Of a stretch of DNA of 64,000 nucleotides, positions 21,521 to 31,357 are shown one piece after another (within the stretch, counting starts at the first letter, position 1; each line of letters begins with the position of its first letter). The stretch comes from Eleusine coracana subsp. coracana (taxonomy: Eukaryota > Streptophyta > Magnoliopsida > Poales > Poaceae), in NCBI GenBank assembly GCA_032690845.1, contig CM064427.1, positions 8,319,501 through 8,383,500 of the forward strand, written 5' to 3'. Below the pieces are notes generated by a model. That model saw only the letters and a list, made by a program, of their open reading frames with translations, did no database searches and had not been told where the DNA came from. Position numbers and translations under genes: made by a program.

Positions 21521-23459
21521 TTGAATGGAACTAAAAAAAAAGTAAGTTTTCAACATTATTCCTTCTCACTCTCGTTTCATCAGCCATATGTTATCATATA
21601 CAAATTATAAACTTGTAGCAAGAGAAAGCCAAGAAAAAAATACTACTAAAGGGTGGACTCCTAAAGAATTGCCACCATATAGCCCTATGAATACAAGGGA
21701 ACAAATAATTCAAGAGAGTCCTAAAATGATGACAAGAGGGCAAGAACCTACTAGTTCTCATCATGTACACTTTTGTCTAATACAACTGAATTTGAAATGT
21801 ATAATGGCACTGTAGACGACTTGTTATGTTGATGGGAGAAGGAACATCTCATGAGGCTTCTACTTAGACTTTAGAGACCACTACACTTGCCGCAAAGAAG
21901 ATGACTCCAAGAAAGGCCAAGAGGAGTTTAGCTATTTGATGTGTTATGATTAGAACATGTAGTGATGGATCTGAGATGTGAACTCATTCTATATCACGCG
22001 CGACATGCACGTATGAACATTTATGAACGTAATACATTGTTAGGTGAGTAACTTTACCAGAGAATAGATAGATTCATAGAGCCAGATGTTTCTTGATACC
22101 TTCTCCCTTTTCTACCTTAACTTGATACTTTGTGTAACTTGTCTTGGTTCTGCATAATATACAGTTAATATGTCTCACTAAATTCCATCTTACTTCTTCA
22201 ACATGGTGCTACAAGAATTTGGTCACATTCGGTGCAAATGGTACCTATTGAATTTGACAAACACTATTATAAACCAAAGATTTTGCCATGAAATTATAGT
22301 ATAGATATATAGTAAGATCATTAGATTATAATTTGAATAATTTTATGTCGAATGCATGTAACCATGGATCAACTCTCTGTGTGAACAATACACAAATTAA
22401 GGTTATTTTGTATCAAGTATGATAGTGAGAGAAGACAAACAAAGTGTGGGCCTTGTGTTTATAGGAAAGTTGCTGGTATAACAATAAAAAACCAAACAAA
22501 TTGACCAGTTTGTATATGATGGAAAATCACTTACAAATAAACAATTATCGGATCTTTATAACAAATCTTTTAGGAATTATCTAAAAAGTTAAAAGATATA
22601 TTATTTTTCATTATATAGGTCAACAAATTAAACCACATACCATGATATAAGAGATATCGTTACATAAATGATTAACCTCCCTGTGTCAAGCTGCCAGAAT
22701 GAAAAAGGTGCTATATGGTTATGTTAACTAATCAACACCATTTACTTCATACAGAGAAAAAGGCATCGTGCTATACCATATCTTCTTCCCTCAAACCAAC
22801 CATCCTACAAAAATGACAATGCTCTAATTACAAATTAGTTTAACCCATTTTAATGTAGACAATGCTAAAAAAATAAATTTTGAGCAATATATGGGATGAA
22901 GACCGGCTACTCTATGAAATTTGATGCAATAAAAAAGATTCTAGTTTAATGATATCGTCACAAAATTTTAATCCTGTGAAGCCTCCTTAACACTTGCCTC
23001 TTGTTGCCACAACACCTGTAATCATTAGAATGAAACTTAGTTAACATCATACTGAAGGGTAAAAAGTGCATAAGACTGCTAATAACAATAAAGAAAAGAA
23101 AAGGCAGTGCAGTTAAACTGGCCAACTCCACATAAGCACATAAAAACTACAGGTTGGAATGTCAAAAGGAAATGATACCGCAGCACTAACTGCCCTCCAA
23201 CACAATCTCTTCATGCATTGTTCCTGTCTCCTCCATACAAAGATAGAAATATCAAATGTCCGAGCTAGAAATTTATGTCAGTTAACATATATGTCAGTTC
23301 AAATGTTCAGTTCATTGCGTCCAGTAAATTTTCAGATAGTTTCTGTTTTTATTCAAATAAGGACAAGGCAGAGGTACACGTGAATGATTTTTCAGATGCA
23401 TTTCATTCTAAATTCTAGACTTTTAGCCACAATCGAATACGAAAACTAAGCAATAGTAC
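21521..23459. other. Intergenic DNA right of the MULE remnant
   Basis: Very AT-rich. No frame looks coding except short ones. The right end of the MULE should lie somewhere in the first 500 bases but I could not place it. Confidence 0.5.
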
Positions 23460-23539
23460 CTGATTGATATGTCCCGCTCGTTCCCGGCATCGTTGATCTG
23501 CTGCTGATCAGGCTGACTTAGATTGTCGTCCTCCGCCAT
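23460..23539 (-). CDS. Possible first coding exon of an unknown gene
   Basis: The minus strand reads from an ATG at 23539 as MAEDDNLSQPDQQQINDAGN and then six more residues to a good donor (AG|GTAC at 23460/23459). It has the acidic, Gln-rich start of a normal cytoplasmic protein, and upstream DNA is GC-rich as in grass 5' regions. A possible last exon follows an acceptor near 23004, but I could not build a convincing complete frame. The family is not recognised. It may be a gene fragment or a gene whose other exons I failed to see. Confidence 0.3.
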
Positions 23540-24582
23540 CACTTTAGTACCGACACCGCACGTAGGTCGTGAGAGGCAGCGACATCCTGAGGATCGGCTA
23601 CCGCGGACGCGGCGGCCTGTGGACTCGGTGATAAGATCGCCCTGCTGTGCTAGCTAGGGTCGCGCCGCCGCCTGCGGAACAACGATAGTTGCATGGACGC
23701 AACGATGCCTGACTGTGGGAACCGCGACAACTGAGCCGATCAATCAGCTGCCGTCCTACAAAACGGATCGTACTTTGCTTGTGTAGGCAGGGATTGGATT
23801 TTGGCATCCCGGGAGAGGACCAGGAAAGGATGCGCAATTCCAGGCGTGATGCTCGGCTGGGTACAGCGGCCGAGTAAAGATTTGCTTGGTGAAAAAAAAA
23901 ACAGCTTTGGCAGGACGACGGAACGACCTGGGTTTTGCGTAGACATGTTACATGAAACGCTCCTGGTAGTCAGATTGTGGCCCCGACGTTAATCTTGTGG
24001 TTAGAAAATGATTTGATGGTTTAGATCAAAGGTAGAGAATAAGGTGGGTAGATAGTTATAGGGTCACACATATATGACAGAAAATTTAATTTTTATAGTA
24101 TAAATTTTCTGATCGATAAACTTATTTTGTCATTGTTTATATACGAGTTTGAGAATTAGAGTTGAATGATATCTATGTCCAACCGTGCATATTTTGATGC
24201 CAGTCAAGTTGAATTAATACTATCATACTGAAGAAGACCATGTCAAAATGGTTGGTTGGTACATGTTTTATTTTTCTATGATTGGTTTTATGTTGTACAA
24301 AATGACAACCAAATAATTAAAAAATGGTCACAAGGGTTTATCGCCTTTCTAGTGGGTTCCTATTAGAAAACAACAGAGCAAGAAACATTACATAGTGATA
24401 TAATAAAGGTTTGGCAATGTTGTAAGTGCTATCTTGGCGAATCTCATCTTATTAATGCTATGGTAGTGAAGCCATCTTTTCAAAGTGCCAAAATAGCAAA
24501 TCTCTCCATGAATATCAGATAAGCAACAAGATTCGAGAACGAGCAATGAGATTGCAGGTAATTTCTTGCTCAGATCACGCCA
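23540..24582. other. GC-rich flank then AT-rich intergenic DNA
   Basis: Bases 23540-23990 are GC-rich and may be the 5' region of the exon at 23460-23539. The remainder is AT-rich with no gene seen. Confidence 0.45.
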
Positions 24583-24870
24583 GCACTTGGTTCACTCCAA
24601 CATCTCAGTGTCACCTGGTCTGCAGCTGAACTCTCTGCTGTAGAATGTGGAGGTCTCATCGTGCAAAGTATATGCCGCTTCATTTCCGTACGCATGGTTG
24701 TTTGCTTGCGGGAATTGGGGAGAGTGGCAGGGCACTTGCAGCTTAAGCTCTAATCGCCCTTGTTCATTTATATTCAGTCAGCTCCTTGCTGGCCCTGCAA
24801 TGTGTGACAAATGCATGACACATTTTCCGCTTCTGCAAAGGGGGACAACAAGTGTGAAAAAAATTCAAAC
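24583..24870. repeat. Dispersed repeat family, copy 3
   Basis: It carries the same ordered blocks as copies 1 and 2: CACTTGGTTCACTCCAA, TGTAGAATGTGGAGGTCT, TTGTTTGCTTGCGGGAATTG, CAGCTCCTTGCTGGCC and ATGCATGACACATTTTCC. It contains no nested insertion, and lacks the GC-rich right part shared by copies 1 and 2. Confidence 0.75.
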
Positions 24871-24974
24871 AAAGCTCTAGCTGTTCTTGGAGTCCTGACT
24901 TTATACCCGATTTATTAAACATTCTTCGAATCTAGACAAACCGTCTATCTTAAAAAAATTTTTTTGACAAATTC

Positions 24975-25005
24975 GGGGGGGAGGGGGGGGGGGGGGGGAG
25001 GGAGA
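24975..25005. repeat. Long G-run (G-quadruplex-prone)
   Basis: More than two dozen guanines are broken only by single A residues. It lies at the 3' side of a putative minus-strand LINE tail. Such a tract could fold into quadruplexes and is prone to length error in assembly. Confidence 0.9.
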
Positions 25006-25200
25006 GAATCCCCACTTTTTCATTTTATTTTAAAGCACATATATAAACAGTTTGTTACATGTCGTTTGAGATTTTTACAGAGGGGGGCGGGGAGTGGAAC
25101 ATCGAGACCCATTGCTGGGCAATATACCGGTCGGCCTGTGGCATTCTACACGCCCAGAGTTCCGCATCCTCACGGCATCCGGTGAAGAGACGGTTGTAGC
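25006..25200 (-). mobile_element. Possible 3' end of a LINE (minus strand)
   Basis: Read on the minus strand, a short frame from about 25195 encodes a C-terminal tail containing EDAELWACRM and RYIAQQW, then stops near 25055. It is followed by an AT-rich 3' UTR-like stretch. This resembles the tail of plant LINE polyproteins, but only about 48 residues are present and no zinc-binding domain precedes it. It seems to be inserted into, or next to, a Stowaway fragment. Confidence 0.35.
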
Positions 25201-25227
25201 ATGGGGGTCGTGGCGGTGTTTCCAGAT

Positions 25228-25331
25228 ACGTTAGACAAACCGTCTATTATCTAGATTTATTGGACATTACATGAATCTGGACACTCTAAAACTCTCCTAA
25301 GATAACAAGTAATAAACTGTGACGGAGGGAG
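25228..25331. mobile_element. Partial Stowaway MITE
   Basis: The right end ACGGAGGGAG is followed by TA at 25332-25333, the Stowaway signature. The internal block GACAAACCGTCTAT occurs here and again at 24937-24950, left of the G-run, which suggests that a later insertion split the element or that two copies lie side by side. The left terminus was not found. Confidence 0.5.
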
Positions 25332-25333
25332 TA

Positions 25334-26908
25334 TTAGGTAAACTGATTGGTGTCTCTCTTCAACCGGTGAAATGTAAGATGCATTTTCTGTTTCATGCAA
25401 GAGATGTGGTTCAGTCTGCGCACAGCGCAGTTGGTACTTGGTACTCCTACTAGTCTGCCGTAATAGGTCGTGTGAGGCAACAGGAACAAGAACCGCTTGT
25501 ATACCCTTGTATTGTACTGAAATGTTAGAAATAATTGCTTTCTGGCTGCTACAACTTTCACCTTAGGCGCGCTAAGAAGTCGATTTTGATAGGTTAATTT
25601 TACAGTAGTCCCATACTCCCATTCTAAATATAGAAATATAAAAAAAGAGGAGTTTTATGATATATATTACCACCAATAATTACTGATAGTAATTAAAATT
25701 TAACGACCACCAGTAATTTAAAGTAGTAATAATTTTATTGAGGTAGTATTTGAAAAAATCAAAATGACATAGATGTAATTATTTTTATTAAGAGATGTGC
25801 TACAATACTTTTTTAGGCTGTACAAATTTTGAGGCGGAGATTAACTAACTAATCTCTAGGTAAACTTATTGAATTTTGAGGCTGGAATCGAATCGTGGGA
25901 TGCAGCGACAATCTATTGAATTTCCGCATCAATTTTCTACTATCCTGCAATCTACGAGCGCGGCGGTGACTTGCGGACTTATCGCGAATCGCAATTAGAG
26001 GCCGTCTTTGGTCATAGGCCACCGGGTGTTCTCGTGTGCAGGAATACATCTCAAGTATATAGGATCTCACGTATATATAGGGTCCAGGCATCACATATAT
26101 ATAGGATTAAAAGCGGCGGTGGGAGGGGGCAGCGCCAACAAGATGCGAGTGATGTCAATTATATTACAGTCCTAACTATTACTAACAGTAAATTATTTAT
26201 AGTAATATGTATTGTAAAATTGCTAAAAAAACCACAAAAGATGACAGTTTGTTTGAGAGTATATGTGTTAGTAAAAAATGTTTTCTCTTCGGTATCACCA
26301 CACATGTTTTCTCATTTCGATCTGACTTTTCTGACCACCTTCTGTAAACTACTTTAGCAATGAATCACAACTACACTTTGTGAGTCGGGCTGCGCGAACC
26401 TCTGACCGTACCATATGCATATATCCTCGTGCATGTTATTTGCAACACTTCCAGATGCCTTGACAAAATCCATGGTTTTTAAGCTGAGAAACGGCGGGCT
26501 CTCACGGCGCCGCTCGCTGTTTCTATGGGCGTGGCGTGGACGCGTGGTGCTCCCTGTTCCTGCTAGTGCGTGTTGTTTTCGGTGTAACTAATGCCAATGG
26601 AGAAGCTAACAACGTGCTTTGCTTTGTTGTTTACTTGGCACGGTGACAGATTTCAAGTTTTGATTAATATCTCACAATCTAGAGAGTATCATTATATACT
26701 TGAGGTTTGTTATAAGTATATAAATATATATTAAAGGGTGTGTGGACATGCTCACTTTATTTTTTTTGATATATAAAATATAAGGACATACTCATTTTTA
26801 TATAGCACTAAATATAATATATGTTCATATGCTTATAACTAAAAGTGCCTTCAAAAAATTTTATAGTTATCACTCTCAAAAATCTTGTTCTAAATACGTA
26901 TGTACATA
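25334..26908. other. AT-rich intergenic DNA, no gene seen
   Basis: Possible fragments of small transposons occur (for example TACTCCCATTCTAAATATAG near 25614, which looks Stowaway-like), but no second end was found. No coding frame is supported. Confidence 0.5.
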
Positions 26909-27025
26909 CTTAAATGATAAATGGGTATAAATATATAATCAAGGTAGATTTTTCAATGTGAGAGTAACTTAAAATGATAAATAGGTATAAATACATAATC
27001 AAGGTAGATTTTTCAACGTGAGTAA
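26909..27025. repeat. 60-bp tandem duplication
   Basis: The block AATCAAGGTAGATTTTTCAA occurs at 26938 and again exactly 60 bases later, with its upstream half also repeated. A few substitutions separate the copies. Confidence 0.9.
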
Positions 27026-27039
27026 CTACATCTGAGAGC

Positions 27040-27042
<3 letters not shown>

Positions 27043-27085
<43 letters not shown>
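27043..27085. repeat. (TA)n microsatellite, about 21 units
   Basis: A pure TA run 18 bp right of the 60-bp duplication. Expect high length variation. Confidence 0.95.
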
Positions 27086-27087
<2 letters not shown>

Positions 27088-27848
27088 TACGTACTCTCTC
27101 AATATTTCTTTTGTTGACCCCCGGACAGAAAACTTAGTACAAAGTTAGTGCAAATCACCTGTCCGAATGTAAACAGATTGAGTCTGGAGGTAGTACTAGT
27201 ACATGATCATTTTGACAGCTAATTTAGCCATATATTATATATATCTTCTTGATCTTCGAAATAAAGTGCTACTTTATTTCGAGATAACACCCTGCCAGAT
27301 TGGATGACTCCATTCACTTATGGCTATTTTTAAGATAACACCCTTCCATGACTTTCAGTTAGGTGATACACACACTCCGAAAGCGAAAGCTTTGAAACCA
27401 CAGTTACGTAAGCATGTGCGCATGCGAGGAGTGTTTGTATCGTTTATATAGCCACGCCCACGCGCCCCATGATTAAAATGAGCACGGTTTTGACCGGCTA
27501 ATAATGCATTTGCAGTTGGTACATGTATTAAATTGGCATATGCTTGCTATAAGCCTATAAGAAACGGAACATTTCAAATTGATTTTAGCCTAAGCACGCG
27601 CCGCATGAATTAGATTTTCCGATGAATTCCTGGTGAAGCTGTCAGATAAGGATTTTGGTTGTTGATGAAACATCCACGCATACGCCATACCAAATCCGGC
27701 AGTTGGTTAGCCCTGCTGCAGAGTCTTTTGTCTCTCGCCGGACCCGGACTGATCAAGCTGATCTCTGCCAGATCCACGAGCTACTAGTCGTGTGGTGCCA
27801 ATTTTCACGCGGGCCCACGCTGTCAGGCTGTCTCCGAGTAGCGTCCTT
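27086..27848. promoter_or_regulatory. Upstream region of the 27961 gene
   Basis: AT-rich to about 27650, then more mixed toward the gene. It includes ACGTG-like and CACGCG motifs (for example around 27810-27825) that could act as promoter elements; I cannot show that they do. An open frame that runs upstream of the ATG at 27961 crosses the TATA-like box and is therefore probably not coding. Confidence 0.4.
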
Positions 27849-27856
27849 ATTTAAAC
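27849..27856 (+). promoter_or_regulatory. TATA-like box TATTTAAA
   Basis: It lies 105-112 bases upstream of the ATG at 27961, which would put the transcript start near 27880 and leave an 80-base C-rich 5' UTR. It supports the choice of 27961 over the in-frame ATG at 27655. Confidence 0.55.
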
Positions 27857-27960
27857 GTGAATCCCAGTACACACACACATACACACCCACGACCCAAATC
27901 GAGGTGACAACAGCCCCGTGTCATCCTCGTCCCGTTCCGCTCCCTTCCATTCCACTCGTC

Positions 27961-28467
27961 ATGGACCACGCGTCTGCCAAGAACAAGGACTACCAGCTCG
28001 CCGCAGCCGCACCTCCGCGATCGCCGGCGACGGCGGAGGCGGCTGCGAAGAAGAAGCCGACGACGCTGCTCGACGCGTTCGAGGTGGAGTGCATCCGGCG
28101 GGAGCTGGAGCGGCTCGTCCTGAAGCAGCAGAGCCACCAGCTGGGCGCCGTGGCCAGCAAGGGCGCGGCAACGGCGGCGAAGGCGCCGGCCGCCGCGCGC
28201 GGGCACCACAGCATCAACGGCGGCAACAAGACGACGACGGCGAGCGTCAGGAAAGCGAGAGTGACCCCGTCTTCCAAGGCGCCGCCGCCACCGGCGTCCG
28301 CGGCGAAGACGACCACGAAGGGTGCTCGCCGCGGCGGCGGGGTGCGGCTGCTGAGTCGGCACGCCGTCGCGATCTGCAGCGGCGCCGTGCCCGTTTCGTC
28401 CGGCGGTGACGCTGTCGGCGGCGGCGGACGGCGGCGAGGGGGATACCGGGAGGTGGAGAAGGTGTAG
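27961..28467 (+). CDS. Unknown basic Ala-rich 168-residue protein, intronless
   Basis: I do not recognise the family. The protein starts MDHASAKNKDYQ. Residues 36-57 form a likely amphipathic helix (LLDAFEVECIRRELERLVLK) with alternating hydrophobic and charged positions, the only part that looks structured. Residues 60-125 are Ala-, Lys-, Thr- and Pro-rich and probably disordered. Residues 120-168 are Gly- and Arg-rich with the core GVRLLSRHAVAICSG and end GYREVEKV. There is no signal peptide or membrane segment. The strong positive charge would fit nuclear or nucleic-acid contact, but that is inference. ATG 27961 was chosen for its GTCATGG context and the upstream TATA-like box. The GC-rich third positions contrast with AT-rich flanks, a sign of real grass coding sequence. 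Confidence 0.75.
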   Translation: MDHASAKNKDYQLAAAAPPRSPATAEAAAKKKPTTLLDAFEVECIRRELERLVLKQQSHQLGAVASKGAATAAKAPAAARGHHSINGGNKTTTASVRKARVTPSSKAPPPPASAAKTTTKGARRGGGVRLLSRHAVAICSGAVPVSSGGDAVGGGGRRRGGYREVEKV

Positions 28468-29310
28468 TTGTAGCGTGATTAACGTCAGTGTAGCCTTTTC
28501 ATCGCGCGTGGTTAGTAGAGTGTGGAAAGGTAGGACGAGCAGTTAAGATTCGGCGCGTAATCCTAGGAGGAGTTGTTATCTCTCTCCGATAACTAATCGT
28601 GTGTATGTTTTCAAGTTCCGATAATTTCGAACAGTTTTGCGAATTATTGGCTCACTGATCGCTGTAAATGATTTATGTTTATTACTTAAATATACTATCT
28701 TGTGTTTACCTATATCATACTCCGATAATTTTCTTTTTATACTGGAGTAGTAATTCATAATGGTGTTTTAGATCAACGCATCATCACCCCACACCGCAAT
28801 ATCTTACCACCACCGAGCAAATCCTCCAAATTTTTGCAGGAGCTAGTGGCCTTGTCACAAACATGGAAAAAACAGAATTCTTTCCAATCCCATGCACACA
28901 ACTACAACTGCAGCAGTTGCAAGACTATCGAGTGAACCTGTCCACCTTCCCCACCTCGTACCGGGGCCTCCCTTTGCACACGAGGAAGCTGCCATGAACC
29001 TCAGTACAACCACTGGTGTAAAAGGTTGCAAACAGACTACCAGGTTGGAAAAGGCGTTCTTCTCTTTACCCGGATAGGGAAATTCTAGTGTTGTCATGTC
29101 TACTTTCTTTATCTCAAAAAATACTTAAATAAATGATTTATGTTGATTACTTAAATATACTATCTTGTGTTTACCTATATCATACTCTCAAAAAATATAC
29201 TATATCATGCACCAAACCAAAAAAAAAAAAAATTGGTGGTTTGAGATTCACAAATCTCAAAAAATTCAACACGAGTCTTCATCTAGATTGGTTATGGCAC
29301 AATTGGGTAA
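28468..29310. other. 3' flank of the 27961 gene with a 58-bp direct repeat
   Basis: Bases 28665-28722 recur at 29130-29187 with one difference seen. The 400 bases between hold no clear gene; a short frame at 28892-29077 and its antisense are probably chance. Confidence 0.6.
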
Positions 29311-29935
29311 CAGTGGATCGATCATGAAAATTTCTGCTCAAACAGACTCTTCTTCACCTCTACGGAGATCACAATTGATAATGACAGAGACACATCATTC
29401 TGGGAGGCACGATGGCTACACGGAGAAGCATTGAAGAAGCTGGCCCAAAACCTAAATCAGCGAGCAAAATACAAATATAGAACAATAGCGTAAGAACTCA
29501 CAAATCAAAACTGGATTAGGAACATTAGCAACATCGACTCACAACAACTCCGATGAGTTCAGTCTACTTTTCACAACATTGAGAGACCTTAACCTCATCG
29601 ACAACAAGAACACCATCAGATGGAGATCGACCTCATGGTGAGTATACAGCAAAATCAGCCTATGAGATCCAATTCTAGGGGGCAACCTCGGCATTCCCTT
29701 ACAAACTCTTATGATCAGCCCAGACACAACCAAGGTGTACATTTTTTTGCATGGCTCGCACTGCATCATAAAGCCTCAACTACGGTTGTGTTCCTTTATG
29801 CCTATGGCATTTGTTATTTCGTATAGCCTCCGTTTTGCATCTTAGCCTGTGTAAATATCTAGACTGAAATAGCTTCTTCTTCTTAACGAATGATAACACT
29901 CCTGCCTCTTCTTTTTCAAAAAAATAAATAAAAAT
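29310..29935 (+). mobile_element. Decayed LINE 3' end
   Basis: Coding traces in shifting frames read FWEARWLHGEALKKLAQNL, then a KYKYRTIA and NWIRNI block, then KSAYEIQF-like and FFAWLALHHKAST pieces, the order seen in zf-RVT domains of plant LINEs. The middle of the domain is deleted. The tail (29880-29935) has the CTTCTTCTTAACGAATGATA-type 3' UTR followed by an A-rich end. This is a different LINE subfamily from the one at 1-2246 and much more decayed. Confidence 0.65.
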
Positions 29936-30690
29936 ATTCACATGGACTGTTCTGATGCACCAGCTAGTGCAGGTCCTGGTGTCCCCGCCTGTTCGCCAAT
30001 CGCCATCTCTTTCGATCTGCGGCGCTCGATGTAAAAACTAGTTTCATCCTTTTCTCTTAATTTGCGAGCCATTATTCCTTGTTCGTGCACGGCAGCACGG
30101 GCGATTGAACGGCTCCTTCCGCCTCATTGCCCACACATTTGTCGTGGCGCCCGACGACGACACTCACAGTCTCGCACTGGATCCTGGTCATCTGCACACA
30201 CCGCACTGGCCTGCGGGCCACCCTACCAAGTGTCGAGGAGCCTAGCTGGTACTTTCGGTCTCGGCTCAAAATCGAGTGCACCTACAGCCCATTTTATGTA
30301 AGTTTATGGGCTAGAACTTTCCAGCCCAGAGTGTCGTGCTTACCTACCACCATCTCGTGGAGATGGCTGAGATGAAACGGCCGAATCGGGTGCGCTTGGT
30401 TGGGCCGCTACAAGAAAAGGCTAATCGGAGGCCGGATTGCACGGCAGGAAGAACTCTGATGATGGATGGACAAACGGATTCTGATTTGCCCGATATTGGT
30501 GTTCATCTAGAAAAAACAGGAGTATTGGTATTCATTATTTCAGTTTCAGAAACCACTGGGCTACGTACGATGTACCTCAGTCCCTCATTCAGAACATCGC
30601 CACAGTCGGTTCAAATCTCGCAAGTTCAGACAAGCGGAACAAATGATGCCACGGCATGACCATCACCGGTGTTTCCCTGATCGCTGCACT
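29936..30690. other. Intergenic DNA, no gene seen
   Basis: Mixed composition. Short frames on both strands (30062-30375) overlap each other and have no recognisable product. Confidence 0.5.
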
Positions 30691-31357
30691 ATGTTAGAAT
30701 TTGGAGATGTTCAGACGAACTAGATGACAGGATGACGAAGCAAATGCAGCAAACATTCGTTCAGTGGGGTCAATGTTCGTTTCCATGAAAGCTCCAACCA
30801 CAAGAAGTAAGCAACTACTACCACTACTACTCTGCAACAGTATGTAAGAAAGAAGCAATTGGAGCAAAAGAGCTGGTAGTCTGGCATGCATCAGCTGGTA
30901 ACCCTCATGTCCACCGTCAGGTAAAGAACCTTTGTCCCTGACAGTATCATCTAGTAGGAAGCATTCGAATGAGCCAAGCTCAGCATCAAGGACGCTATGC
31001 ACAAATGCAGCCATGCACAGTAGCATTTCCTCTTACTTTGCCGTCACACAATACAAACTGAGCTAGATACGCTCACAAGCAACTCATAAGCAAGTACCAA
31101 TCAAACCCACAAATGGAGCAAACATAGACATCTAAGAACAGAGTACTATTTCATCTCAAGCTCAACGAAGGCCTGCAAAATAAGTGGCAGCCTTACAGGG
31201 AGTCAACCTGTGTGACTGAATCAGAGCGCTTTCGATTGATCAGTCACCAGGCAAGAAGAACTACTCAAGTAACCCAACATAAACCTTCGATATTAATATT
31301 GTACTTGCTAAGTAAATTGAACAAAAAACCAGCTGGATCGAGTTTCCTGATGCCACC
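30691..31357 (-). other. 3' flank and probable 3' UTR of NFXL1
   Basis: This stretch lies just downstream of the NFXL1 stop on the minus strand. It is moderately AT-rich with no coding sense. The polyadenylation site is not placed. Confidence 0.45.

Noticed and set aside
27655..27960. In-frame upstream extension of the 27961 gene to the ATG at 27655
   Set aside because: It crosses the TATA-like box at 27849, has AT-rich non-coding composition in its first half, and the ATG at 27961 has better context.
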